NCBI GenBank assembly: GCA_942492915.1
Contig: OW818662.1
Span: 1,736,001 to 1,800,000 of the forward strand
Origin: Turneriella sp942492915
GTDB lineage: Bacteria; Spirochaetota; Leptospiria; Turneriellales; Turneriellaceae
Length of the DNA stretch: 64,000 nt
Reading direction: 5' to 3'
Under the pieces are notes generated by a model. It saw nothing but the letters and a program-made list of their open reading frames with translations. It made no database searches and had not been told where the DNA came from. The position numbers were made by a program, and so were the translations under genes. This document shows, piece after piece, positions 9,628 to 17,080 of this stretch (position 1 is its first letter; the number at the start of each line of letters is the position of its first letter).

Positions 9628-12600
9628 TCAGGTGTTTTCTACCGAATCCACCTTGATGCGGCGGCGGATGCGTGAAAATTCGTCATCCATATCAGAGATC
9701 TCTATTGGCTTCTCTTCGGAATCGAGTATTGTGATATCGAGCGCCAGTGACCGAATTTCCCGAATAAGAACGTTGAAGCTCTCAGGGACCCCAGGCTTGA
9801 TAGCGTGAATACCTTTGACGATCGATTCGTAGACCCGCGCCCGACCCTGCATGTCGTCTGACTTTACCGTCAGAAGTTCTTGCAACGTATGCGCGGCGCC
9901 GTATGCTTCGAGCGCCCAGACTTCCATTTCTCCGAGACGCTGGCCGCCGAACTGGGCTTTGCCACCAAGCGGCTGCTGCGTAACGAGCGAGTAAGGGCCC
10001 GTCGAGCGGGCATGCATTTTATCTTCAACCATGTGGTGAAGTTTGAGCATGTAGATTGTGCCGACAAACGCGGGCTGAAGAAAGAAGTCACCCGTGCGAC
10101 CGTCGCGCAGCGGAATTTTGGAATGTGACGCCAGTTTTGCTTTTACGGCATAATTCTGAACGTCTTCCCATTTTGCACCGTCAAAAACAGGCGTCTCAAA
10201 ATGCAGGCCGAGTGTCTTACCAATGTAAGCCAGCTGCGTTTCAAAAATCTGACCCAGGTTCATACGCGAAGGTACGCCCAACGGATTGAGCACTATGTCG
10301 ATCGGAGTGCCATCTGGCAACATCGGCATATCGGCTTCGTTGAGAATCGTTGAAATAACACCTTTGTTACCGTGGCGACCCGCCATCTTGTCACCGACAG
10401 AAATCTTGCGTTTCTGCGCGACGTACACCTTCACAGCTTCAACAATGCCCGCCGGCAGTTCGTCGCCTTCGTCTCGCTTAAAACGAACGATGTCGACGAC
10501 AATACCTGCATGTCCGTTCGGCACGCGCAGCGATGAATCGCGCACTTCTTTCGCCTTTTCGCCGAAGATCGAGTGCAGCAGTCGGTATTCAGGGGTCAGA
10601 TCGGTTTCCCCTTTAGGAGTTACCATGCCGACGAGAATATCACCCGCGCGCACTTCAGCGCCTACCCGAATGATACCTTCATCGTCCAGGTCACGGAAAG
10701 CACGCTCGCTGATATTCGGAATATCGCGCGTGATAATTTCGCGACCCAGCTTTGTTTCGCGGGCCTGAATCTCAAATTCTTCGATGTGGATACTTGTGAA
10801 CGTGTCATTCTTCACGAGTTTCTCAGAGAGAATAATCGCATCTTCGAAGTTGTAGCCATCCCAAGGCATGAACGCCACGGTGATGTTCTTGCCCAGAGCC
10901 AACCGGCCGTAACGTGTCGCAAGCCCGTCAGCGAGTATCGTCGCTTTGCGCGCGTTGTTGCGGTTTGGCTGGTCAAGGCGACCCTTGATGATTTCGCCTG
11001 CGAGCAGATCGCCGCGATAGACGAATGCGCCTTCTTGCACGAGTGGCTTCATGCTACCCTGAAAAGTTACCATCGGGAAGCTGTAAATTTTGCCATTTTC
11101 AGCTTCGAGCTTCATTTCAGTCTTTGAAATTGAAGCAATTTTGCCGTTTTCGGGCGCGTTGTGGCAACCGACAAGCGCCTGGTGGTTCAGTGTCGTGCTC
11201 TGGTTGGTGCGCTTGAATTTTACGAGACGGTACTTGTCTTTCGTGCCGTCTTCGCGTTCAACTTCGATTCCATCGGCGTCCACTTTGGTGACAACACCGT
11301 CGCGGTCGGCGATCACGCAGACACCCGAGTCGTATGCAATAGGAAGTTCCATGCCCGTGCCAACGATCGGCATGTCGGGAGTCAGAAGCGGTACAGCCTG
11401 ACGCTGCATGTTTGAACCCATGAGCGCGCGGTTGGCGTCATCGTGTTCGAGAAACGGAATCAGACTCGTAGAGAGCGAAATAACCTGTGTCGGAGATACA
11501 TCCATCAACTGGATTTCTTCGGGCGCTTTCAGAGGAAAGTCACCGCGGTAACGGCAGCTGACAAGCTTGTCGAGAAACGAACCATCTTCGCCGAGCTTCG
11601 CGTTCGCCTGCGCGACCACATAGTGGTCTTCTTCGTTGGCCGAGAGGAACATTGTCTTGCCGGTGTCTGCGCCCTTCTCTACCACACGGTAAGGGGTTTC
11701 AACAAATCCATACGGATTCAGACGCGAGTACGTCGCCATCGATGTGATCAGACCGATGTTTGGGCCTTCCGGTGTTTCGATCGGGCAAAGGCGACCATAG
11801 TGTGTGTAGTGAACGTCACGCACTTCAAAGCCTGCGCGTTCGCGTGTCAGACCGCCCGGCCCGAGAGCGTTGAGGCGGCGTTTGTGCGTGATTTCAGACA
11901 GAGGGTTAGTCTGGTCCATAAACTGCGAGAGTTGGCTTGCGCCGAAAAATTCATTGATGACTGCTGTGATCGGCTTGATCGAAATCAGCAATTGTGGCGT
12001 CATGATATCGACGTCATTCATGCTCATACGCTCTTTCACCACGCGTTCCATACGAGTGAAACCCGCTTTCATCTGCGTCGTCAAAAGCTCACCAACAGTG
12101 CGCACGCGCCGATTGCCCAGGTGGTCAATGTCGTCGTACTGGTAGCCCGGTACTTCGTGAATCAGGTTCACCATGTATTTGCAGGTTTCAACGATGTCGA
12201 TAGGGCGCAACGTCTGCGTATCGGCGCCGTCGCCAAACTCTTTCGCGTTCAAATGCTTGAAGCGTGCGTTGATCTTGTAACGACCCACGCTGCCCATATT
12301 GTATGTCTTATGGTCAAAGAAGAGACGCTGCAATTCTGCACTTGCGCGTTCAATGTTTTTGACGCGCTTTTCAGCGTCACCGTGGTCGGGGCTGTAGTCG
12401 AGCGGCTTCTGGTGCTTGATGAATTCCATCAGCGCCTCATCTGTCGAATTGACTCCGTCTTTATCGAGAGAATGAAAGACGACACGATGATCAACTGCGC
12501 CTTTATTCACGATAAGTTCAATTTTGTCAATTTTCGCGTCTTTGAGAATATCAAGGTTATCTTCGTTGAGCGCTTGTCCCGCTTCAATGAGGATCTCACC

Positions 12601-13368
12601 CGTTTCAGGGTTGGCCACGTCGGTCAGAATGCGGCGACCGATAAATTTCTGCAGTGCTTTTGCCTGAACACCTTTGATCGTCGCTGTTTCTGATTCGTAG
12701 AACAGGCGCAGAATCTGCTCGTTCGTACCGTAACCGAGAGCCTTCAGCAAAAGTGTAAAGGGGAACTTTTTGCGGCGATCGATACGCGCAATAAGCAGCC
12801 CTTTCGAATCCATTTCAAATTCGAGCCACGAACCCTTATGGTCAGGAATAATGCGGGAAGAAAAAATATTCTTGGCATCGTCAAAAAAGATGAATATGCC
12901 GGGTGAACGGTGCAGCTGATTAACGATAACTCTTTCAGCTCCGTTGATAATAAATGTGCCAGTCGGTGACATCATCGGCAGATCGCCCATGTACACTTCT
13001 TGTTCGCGAACTTCGCCTGTTTCAATGGCAATCAGACGTATGGTCGCCTTGAGGGGCGCCGCATAGGTCAAACCATTGACTTTGCAGTCCCAGATGTCGC
13101 GTTTAGCCTCGCCGAGCGTGTATTCCACGAACTCGAGCACGACGTCGCCGTTCGAGCTCTCAATAGGGAAGCTGTCTTCAAAAACTGATTGCAGCCCGAG
13201 CCGTTTGCGCTTCGCCGCGGTCGTGTCGACTTGCAGAAACTCATTGTAAGAGGCTGTTTGCACCTCAATAAGAGGTGGTATATCCAGCGACTTGCTGATA
13301 TTCCCGAAATTGACTATCTTGAAAGACGAGGTATCCTCGCCTACTCGTACGACATTAGAATCTGACAT
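9628..13368 (-). CDS. rpoB: DNA-directed RNA polymerase subunit beta
   Basis: Beta is the second large subunit of RNA polymerase. The 1246 residues contain the rifampicin cluster I region FFGASQLSQFMDQTNPLSE followed by THKRRLNALGPGG. The Asn at residue 500 (codon 11869-11871) occupies the position of E. coli Ser531. The C-terminal region has GGKAQFGGQRLGEMEVWALE and AYGAAHTLQELLTVKSDD, as expected. The gene follows rplL by about 120 nt, an interval with a partly paired inverted repeat, and precedes rpoC. The Asn substitution is the one associated in the literature with natural rifampicin resistance in treponemes and Borrelia. Confidence 0.98.
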   Translation of the reverse strand: MSDSNVVRVGEDTSSFKIVNFGNISKSLDIPPLIEVQTASYNEFLQVDTTAAKRKRLGLQSVFEDSFPIESSNGDVVLEFVEYTLGEAKRDIWDCKVNGLTYAAPLKATIRLIAIETGEVREQEVYMGDLPMMSPTGTFIINGAERVIVNQLHRSPGIFIFFDDAKNIFSSRIIPDHKGSWLEFEMDSKGLLIARIDRRKKFPFTLLLKALGYGTNEQILRLFYESETATIKGVQAKALQKFIGRRILTDVANPETGEILIEAGQALNEDNLDILKDAKIDKIELIVNKGAVDHRVVFHSLDKDGVNSTDEALMEFIKHQKPLDYSPDHGDAEKRVKNIERASAELQRLFFDHKTYNMGSVGRYKINARFKHLNAKEFGDGADTQTLRPIDIVETCKYMVNLIHEVPGYQYDDIDHLGNRRVRTVGELLTTQMKAGFTRMERVVKERMSMNDVDIMTPQLLISIKPITAVINEFFGASQLSQFMDQTNPLSEITHKRRLNALGPGGLTRERAGFEVRDVHYTHYGRLCPIETPEGPNIGLITSMATYSRLNPYGFVETPYRVVEKGADTGKTMFLSANEEDHYVVAQANAKLGEDGSFLDKLVSCRYRGDFPLKAPEEIQLMDVSPTQVISLSTSLIPFLEHDDANRALMGSNMQRQAVPLLTPDMPIVGTGMELPIAYDSGVCVIADRDGVVTKVDADGIEVEREDGTKDKYRLVKFKRTNQSTTLNHQALVGCHNAPENGKIASISKTEMKLEAENGKIYSFPMVTFQGSMKPLVQEGAFVYRGDLLAGEIIKGRLDQPNRNNARKATILADGLATRYGRLALGKNITVAFMPWDGYNFEDAIILSEKLVKNDTFTSIHIEEFEIQARETKLGREIITRDIPNISERAFRDLDDEGIIRVGAEVRAGDILVGMVTPKGETDLTPEYRLLHSIFGEKAKEVRDSSLRVPNGHAGIVVDIVRFKRDEGDELPAGIVEAVKVYVAQKRKISVGDKMAGRHGNKGVISTILNEADMPMLPDGTPIDIVLNPLGVPSRMNLGQIFETQLAYIGKTLGLHFETPVFDGAKWEDVQNYAVKAKLASHSKIPLRDGRTGDFFLQPAFVGTIYMLKLHHMVEDKMHARSTGPYSLVTQQPLGGKAQFGGQRLGEMEVWALEAYGAAHTLQELLTVKSDDMQGRARVYESIVKGIHAIKPGVPESFNVLIREIRSLALDITILDSEEKPIEISDMDDEFSRIRRRIKVDSVENT

Positions 13369-13407
13369 TTTGCTCCTCTGACCCAGCTAAAAACAACATA
13401 AACCCGA

Positions 13408-13446
13408 CGACTCAGGCAGCGCAGAATATCTGCGCCCCAGTAGTCG
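13408..13446 (-). promoter_or_regulatory. Imperfect hairpin in the rplL-rpoB spacer
   Basis: The spacer between rplL and rpoB holds an inverted repeat. CGACT pairs with AGTCG at the base and GCGCAG with CTGCGC at the tip, with an unpaired internal region and an AATAT loop. There is no U-tract. In enterobacteria this interval carries an attenuator and an RNase III processing site that lower rpoBC relative to rplJL. A similar role here is inferred from position only. Confidence 0.4.
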
Positions 13447-13486
13447 CCAGGTTAATAAAGAAAATTGTAAGGAAGAAAAAGGTGCA

Positions 13487-13861
13487 TTACTTGAGCGCGA
13501 TCTTGCCGCCCAAGGCCTCAATTTCTTTCTTAATTTTTTCAGCTTCTTCTTTGGAAACGCCCTCTTTCAGTACGCCTGTTCCGCCCTCAACGAGCTTCTT
13601 CGCGTCCATCAGGGGAAGGTTAGTGATTTCGCGCACTTTCTTGATTGCGTCTACTTTCTTGTCACCTGAAAATCCTTCAAGTACTACGTTGAATTCAGTT
13701 TTCTCTTCAGCTGCCGGGCCACCAGCCGCTGGCGCCGCTGCTGCCGCTACCGCTACGGGTGCTGCTGCTGAAATACCGAATTTATCTTCCATCGCCTTCA
13801 CGAGTTCTGCTGCCTGCACGATCGTGAGCGAACCAATTTTGTCTAACAGTTCCTGTACCAT
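13487..13861 (-). CDS. rplL: 50S ribosomal protein L7/L12
   Basis: L7/L12 is the multicopy stalk protein that recruits translation GTPases. The 124-residue sequence has the N-terminal dimerisation helix (LTIVQAAELVKAMEDKFG), an Ala/Pro/Gly-rich hinge (AAPVAVAAAAAPAAGG) and the C-terminal domain (EKTEFNVVLEGFSGDKKVD, VREITNLPLMDAKKLVEGG). It follows rplJ by 55 nt. The alanine-rich hinge is typical and explains the GC-rich stretch around 13720-13770. Confidence 0.98.
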   Translation of the reverse strand: MVQELLDKIGSLTIVQAAELVKAMEDKFGISAAAPVAVAAAAAPAAGGPAAEEKTEFNVVLEGFSGDKKVDAIKKVREITNLPLMDAKKLVEGGTGVLKEGVSKEEAEKIKKEIEALGGKIALK

Positions 13862-13916
13862 ACTTACTCCTTAAACTTTCCCCATTCGTATCTTCTAAGT
13901 ATCTCTACTAAGACGT

Positions 13917-14444
13917 TTATTGACCGTTTTTCTCGGCCACACTCTTGATGCCGCGCGCCAGTGAGGCGATAACATTGTTGAGCGTACCTGCAATCTTTGT
14001 CGCAGGTGAATTGAGCGCGGCAGCCAACTGCGCGAGCAGCTGCTCTTTGCTTGGCAGATCAGCGATCGCAACAACCGCTTTGGCGTCAAAATATGTATTC
14101 TCCATGACCGCCGCAGTCACTTTGAGCTTGTCATTTTCTCTGCTGAAATCGCGCAGCACCTTCGCAATCGAAGGCACATCGCTGCCAGCAAACGCAATCG
14201 CGTTTGGTCCGCGCAGCGTCGTATCAAGAGGAAACTCCCCCGCGACACCCGATTCTTTCAGCGCGATGCTGAAGACGTTGTTTTTGACGACAGTATATGA
14301 AGCCCCGGCTTCGCGCAGTTTCTTGCGCAGAGTGCTGATCTGTGCAACGTTCAGCCCCTGGTATTGCGTAACAATAAAGTTCGGAGTGCTCTTGAGCTGG
14401 CTTGAGTATTCAGCTTTGAGATCTGTCTTGGCTACTGATGGCAT
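13917..14444 (-). CDS. rplJ: 50S ribosomal protein L10
   Basis: L10 anchors the L7/L12 stalk on 23S rRNA. The 175 residues include the typical N-terminal region (VTQYQGLNVAQISTLRKKLREAGASYTVVKNNV) and the C-terminal L12-binding helix (LLAQLAAALNSPATKIAGTLNNVIASLARGIKSVAEK). It starts 1 nt after the rplA stop, so there is no room for the long L10 leader that autoregulates the operon in E. coli. Translational coupling to rplA is likely. Confidence 0.97.
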   Translation of the reverse strand: MPSVAKTDLKAEYSSQLKSTPNFIVTQYQGLNVAQISTLRKKLREAGASYTVVKNNVFSIALKESGVAGEFPLDTTLRGPNAIAFAGSDVPSIAKVLRDFSRENDKLKVTAAVMENTYFDAKAVVAIADLPSKEQLLAQLAAALNSPATKIAGTLNNVIASLARGIKSVAEKNGQ

Positions 14445-14445
14445 A

Positions 14446-15129
14446 TTAGCGCATTTCCTTGATGTTGATTTTAATTGCAGGAGTCATCGTGCCTGCGACA
14501 TACATGCCTACGACGTAATCACCTTTCGCATCGGAAGGTTTATCTTTTAATATGCCCTGGAACACCATTTCAGCATTATCTTTGAGCTGTTCTGCGTTAA
14601 ACGACAGACGCCCCATGGGTACGTGAACAACACCGGTTTTGTCGGCGCGATATTCAATTCGACCCGAAGTTAGCTGGGCGATAATACCTTTAATGTCAGT
14701 CGTTACTGTACCCGACTTAGGCTTCGGCATTAATCCGCGCTTGCCGAGCACCTGGCCCAGCTTGCCTACGTCTTTCATCATGTCAGGGGTTGCGACGACG
14801 AAATCGAAATCGACCCAACCACCCTGAACCTTCTGAATCATGTCATCGTCACCCACGTAGTCGGCGCCCGCAGCACGTGCTTCTTCAGCTTTGTCGCCTT
14901 TTGCGAAAACAAGAATCTTTACTTTCTTGCCTGTACCGTGTGGCAGCTGCACGATGCCGCGAACATTTTGCGCGCTTTTGTAGCGCACGTTAAAATGGCC
15001 CTCGAGTGTAGAGTCGAATTTAGTATACGTCAGCTCTTTCAGAAGCTTCATTGCATCGAGCAGCGAGTATTCCTTATCAGGATTTACTTTTTCCGCTGCC
15101 GCGCGATATTTCTTGCCGTGACTTGCCAT
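14446..15129 (-). CDS. rplA: 50S ribosomal protein L1
   Basis: L1 binds 23S rRNA at the E-site stalk and is often a translational repressor of its own operon. The frame is open further upstream, but I place the start at the ATG at 15129 (MASHGKKYRAAAEKV). This is the canonical L1 N-terminus and leaves a 1-nt gap to rplK. The resulting 227 residues contain FNVRYKSAQNVRGIVQLPHGTGK, GKRGLMPKPKSGTVT and the C-terminal TMTPAIKINI. It is tightly coupled to rplK upstream and rplJ downstream. Confidence 0.97.
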   Translation of the reverse strand: MASHGKKYRAAAEKVNPDKEYSLLDAMKLLKELTYTKFDSTLEGHFNVRYKSAQNVRGIVQLPHGTGKKVKILVFAKGDKAEEARAAGADYVGDDDMIQKVQGGWVDFDFVVATPDMMKDVGKLGQVLGKRGLMPKPKSGTVTTDIKGIIAQLTSGRIEYRADKTGVVHVPMGRLSFNAEQLKDNAEMVFQGILKDKPSDAKGDYVVGMYVAGTMTPAIKINIKEMR

Positions 15130-15130
15130 A

Positions 15131-15559
15131 TTACCCCTGAATCGTGACGCCCATTGAGCGTGCTGTTCCTGCAATGATCAATTTTGCCGCTTCGATATCG
15201 TTTGCATTGAGGTCTGGCATTTTTTGTTTTGCGATAGCCTCGAGCTGCGACTGGGTGAGCGAGCCAACCTTCTCTTTGTGTGGAATCTTTGAACCGCTTT
15301 CGATTTTTGCTGCTTTCTTGATCAGGTCACTTGCGGGTGGCACTTTCGTGATAAACGTAAACGAACGATCTGAAAAAACGGTTACAATCACCGGAATAAT
15401 GCTGCCAGCCTGAGCCTGCGTTTTTGCATTAAACTGCTTGCAGAACTCCATCAGGTTGACACCCTGCGGGCCGAGCGCGGTACCTACCGGTGGCGCGGGG
15501 TTAGCCTTGCCTGCCGGAATCTGGAGTTTTACCTGCGCGATAATCTTTTTTGCTGCCAT
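15131..15559 (-). CDS. rplK: 50S ribosomal protein L11
   Basis: L11 forms the GTPase-associated centre with 23S rRNA and is the target of thiopeptides. The 142-residue length is standard. The protein begins MAAKKIIAQVKLQIPAGKANP and continues PPVGTALGPQGVNLMEFCKQFNA. It ends with the rRNA-binding helix region (NANDIEAAKLIIAGTARSMGVTI). It lies about 60 nt after nusG and 1 nt before rplA. Confidence 0.98.
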   Translation of the reverse strand: MAAKKIIAQVKLQIPAGKANPAPPVGTALGPQGVNLMEFCKQFNAKTQAQAGSIIPVIVTVFSDRSFTFITKVPPASDLIKKAAKIESGSKIPHKEKVGSLTQSQLEAIAKQKMPDLNANDIEAAKLIIAGTARSMGVTIQG

Positions 15560-15619
15560 AAATAACGCCTTAAATGAACTTGCGAGCTGTCATTTTCCAA
15601 AATTGCGACATACCGCAAA

Positions 15620-16156
15620 CTATATTTTACTTACTTGCAGGTAGTCGAGCTCGACGGGCGTTGCCCGTCCGAAGATCTCAACCCGCACCCGAACCTTACC
15701 TTTTTCAGGGTTCACGTCATCGACCGTTCCCTGGAAATTGGCAAACGGCCCATCGATAATTTTTACAATCTCACCTTCTGAGAAGAAAATGCGTGTGGTC
15801 TGCTTCTCTTCAGCGGCCGCTGAGCCCATTTCGGTAAACAGGGCGTGCATCTCTTCTTCGCTGAGAATCTGAGGCTCTACGCCTGCGCTCACAAAACCCA
15901 TAACACCTGGTAGGGCGCGTATTTTGTGCTGCAGCTCGTCAGATAGGTCACATTCGATAAAAACGTAACCAGGCATTAGCTTCTTCTTTACGATCCGCTT
16001 TTTGCCCCCGCGGAGTTCAGCCATTTCATGCAGAGGAATTTTTACCTGGCCAACTTTTGACCCATCGGGCCATTTGTCTTTCTGCCTTTCAAGCAGCCGC
16101 TTTACCTTGTCTTCGTGTGACGACAGCGTCGTCACGACATACCATTGCATTGCCAT
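15620..16156 (-). CDS. nusG: Transcription termination/antitermination protein NusG
   Basis: NusG binds the RNA polymerase clamp and affects elongation, Rho termination and coupling to translation. The frame is open upstream of the likely start. I choose the ATG at 16156 (MAMQWYVVTTLSSHEDKVK) because the NGN domain begins there and it is 1 nt from the secE stop. An ATG at 16150 is equally possible. The NGN domain covers about residues 1-115, with the family signature MPGYVFIECDLSDELQHKIR. The KOW domain follows (EGEIVKIIDGPFANFQGTVDDVN) and ends in VELDYLQV. The length of ~178 residues is normal. Confidence 0.97.
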   Translation of the reverse strand: MAMQWYVVTTLSSHEDKVKRLLERQKDKWPDGSKVGQVKIPLHEMAELRGGKKRIVKKKLMPGYVFIECDLSDELQHKIRALPGVMGFVSAGVEPQILSEEEMHALFTEMGSAAAEEKQTTRIFFSEGEIVKIIDGPFANFQGTVDDVNPEKGKVRVRVEIFGRATPVELDYLQVSKI

Positions 16157-16157
16157 A

Positions 16158-16343
16158 TCAGCCCCCAATGAGGGTTTTAAGCGCACGCTCTACCCCGCCG
16201 TCGACGACATAGATGAGTACCGCAAAAATGATTACGGTGACAAAAACGACGAGTGTGGAGCGAGATACTTCATCCCACGACGGCCAGGTAGCCTTACGTA
16301 ACTCGGCCCGCGCCTCTGTGAGAAATGTCCAAATCTTTTTCAT
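16158..16343 (-). CDS. secE: Preprotein translocase subunit SecE
   Basis: SecE clamps SecY in the Sec translocon. The start is the ATG at 16343, giving 61 residues: MKKIWTFLTEARAELRKATW, the conserved amphipathic PSWDEVSRST, then one transmembrane helix (LVVFVTVIIFAVLIYVV). This is the short, single-helix form found in most bacteria. It precedes nusG by 1 nt and follows tRNA-Trp by 69 nt. In many bacteria rpmG lies at this point, but there is no space for it here. Confidence 0.96.
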   Translation of the reverse strand: MKKIWTFLTEARAELRKATWPSWDEVSRSTLVVFVTVIIFAVLIYVVDGGVERALKTLIGG

Positions 16344-16360
16344 ATCTCTCCTGTTTTTGG

Positions 16361-16405
16361 GCGAGGATAAACCTGCGCACACAGCGCGCGAGGTTTGTCC
16401 TCGCG
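16361..16405 (-). repeat. 14-bp inverted repeat between tRNA-Trp and secE
   Basis: The arms GCGAGGATAAACCT (16361-16374) and AGGTTTGTCCTCGC (16392-16405) pair with one mismatch across a 17-nt loop that is itself GC-rich. The element sits just after the tRNA-Trp 3' end in the transcript and just before secE. It could be a processing site separating the tRNA precursor from the mRNA, or a partial terminator. There is no U-tract on the minus strand. Confidence 0.55.
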
Positions 16406-16412
16406 CTTACTT

Positions 16413-16483
16413 CAGGGCAGGAAGGAATCGAACCCTCATTAACGGTTTTGGAGACCGTCGTTCTACCGTTGAACTACTACCCT
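16413..16483 (-). tRNA. tRNA-Trp (anticodon CCA)
   Basis: This is a 71-nt cloverleaf on the minus strand. The acceptor stem is AGGGTAG/CTGCCCT. The anticodon loop is CTCCAAA, giving anticodon CCA. The T-arm is GAGGGTTCGATTCCTTC. CCA is not encoded at the 3' end. It is the last of four tRNAs upstream of secE, and the trp-tRNA/secE/nusG linkage is common across bacteria. Confidence 0.95.
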
Positions 16484-16533
16484 AATTTTACCACGCATCC
16501 GGTGCGGCTTCGCCGCACAAGTTGCGCTTCATG

Positions 16534-16606
16534 AGCCCACAACCGGAATCGAACCGGTGACCTCTTCCTTACCATGGAAACGCTCTACCGACTGAGCTAT
16601 GTGGGC
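16534..16606 (-). tRNA. tRNA-Thr (anticodon GGT)
   Basis: This is a 73-nt cloverleaf. The acceptor stem is GCCCACA/TGTGGGC. The D-arm is GCTCAGTCGGTAGAGC. The anticodon stem TTTCC/GGAAG with loop ATGGTAA gives anticodon GGT. The T-arm is ACCGGTTCGATTCCGGT. CCA is not encoded. Its first 19 nt plus one flanking base are duplicated in inverse orientation directly upstream (16611-16630), so the precursor can form a competing 20-bp hairpin. Confidence 0.95.
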
Positions 16607-16630
16607 CTATGGCCCACATAGCTCAGTCGG
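16588..16630 (-). repeat. Perfect 20-bp palindrome copying the 5' end of tRNA-Thr
   Basis: Positions 16588-16607 and 16611-16630 are exact reverse complements separated by a 3-nt loop (TAT). One arm is the acceptor 5' strand and D-arm 5' half of tRNA-Thr. The other arm lies in the spacer after tRNA-Ser(GCT). In the tRNA precursor the spacer copy can pair completely with the tRNA 5' end. Confidence 0.9.
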
Positions 16631-16644
16631 CTACACAGGCGCTG

Positions 16645-16733
16645 CGGAGTGGGAGGGATTCGAACCCTCGGTACCGGTTACCCAGTACAACAGTTTAGCA
16701 AACTATCGCATTCGACCACTCTGCCACCACTCC
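16645..16733 (-). tRNA. tRNA-Ser (anticodon GCT)
   Basis: This is an 89-nt class II tRNA. The acceptor stem is GGAGTGG/CCACTCC with discriminator G. The anticodon stem ATAGT/ACTGT with loop TTGCTAA gives GCT. It has a long variable arm (GTACTGGGTAACCGGTAC) and T-arm GAGGGTTCGAATCCCTC. CCA is not encoded. The long variable arm and discriminator G fit serine. Confidence 0.95.
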
Positions 16734-16745
16734 AGTATTCACAGA

Positions 16746-16777
16746 GTAACCAGCAGCCCCAAAGGCTGCCGGTTACT
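16746..16777 (-). repeat. Hairpin between the two serine tRNAs
   Basis: AGTAACCAGCAGCC pairs with GGCTGCCGGTTACT, with one A/C mismatch, across a 5-nt loop (CCAAA). It sits in the spacer separating tRNA-Ser(TGA) from tRNA-Ser(GCT). A precursor-processing role is plausible. There is no U-tract on the transcribed (minus) strand, so termination is unlikely. Confidence 0.5.
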
Positions 16778-16797
16778 CCATTTAATTTTCTTGTCTG

Positions 16798-16884
16798 CGG
16801 AGGAGGTAGGATTCGAACCCACGAGACCCGCAAAGGCCTAACGGTTTTCAAGACCGCCGCATTCGACCACTCTGCCACTCCTCC
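16798..16884 (-). tRNA. tRNA-Ser (anticodon TGA)
   Basis: This is an 87-nt class II tRNA. The acceptor stem is GGAGGAG/CTCCTCC with discriminator G. The anticodon stem GCGGT/ACCGT with loop CTTGAAA gives TGA. It has a long variable arm (TAGGCCTTTGCGGGTCTC) and T-arm GTGGGTTCGAATCCTAC. CCA is not encoded. It is the first gene of the tRNA-secE-nusG-ribosomal-rpoBC block. Confidence 0.95.
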
Positions 16885-16962
16885 AAAGGTCACACCACTG
16901 ATTCAGACCTGAAGGCCGAAATCTGCGCTGCTTTCTTTCTACCGCCCAATGGTCAGAGCAAT

Positions 16963-16984
16963 AAAAAAAGACACCTGCGTGTCT
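16963..16984 (-). terminator. Hairpin plus U-tract in the leader of the tRNA/secE/rpo block
   Basis: On the minus strand AGACAC and GTGTCT form a 6-bp stem around a GCAG loop, followed directly by seven T residues. This has the form of an intrinsic terminator. It lies between the best promoter candidate (16992-17020) and the first tRNA. That suggests either attenuation or a 5' stabilising hairpin. It begins within ~7-8 nt of the predicted -10, which would be too early for normal termination if that promoter is correct. Confidence 0.5.
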
Positions 16985-16991
16985 AGCTCTA

Positions 16992-17020
16992 CATAAACTG
17001 TTGTTTAGACATTGCGTCAA
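16992..17020 (-). promoter_or_regulatory. Sigma-70-type promoter candidate for the tRNA/secE block
   Basis: Reading the minus strand, TTGACG at 17015-17020 is followed after a 17-nt spacer by TTTATG at 16992-16997. The -35 matches the consensus in five of six bases. The -10 is weak. The same -35 (TTGACG) with a 17-nt spacer occurs upstream of nrdJ. No better promoter is seen closer to the tRNAs. Confidence 0.45.
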
Positions 17021-17080
17021 TACATAAAGGTTTTACAGCCCGAGACAATTTGTGCCTTCTGCTGCAGTTCCCATTCTTCC

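Noticed and set aside
11443..12693. 416-codon plus-strand ORF antisense to rpoB
   Set aside because: It mirrors a highly conserved gene, has Arg/Phe/His-rich composition typical of a reverse-frame shadow, and has no domain or ribosome-binding site.
16599..16912. Short ORFs across the tRNA cluster (for example 16599-16841 and 16649-16912)
   Set aside because: They translate tRNA genes. The recurring GFEPSV/GGIRT-type peptides are known artefacts of reading tRNA-Ser genes as protein.
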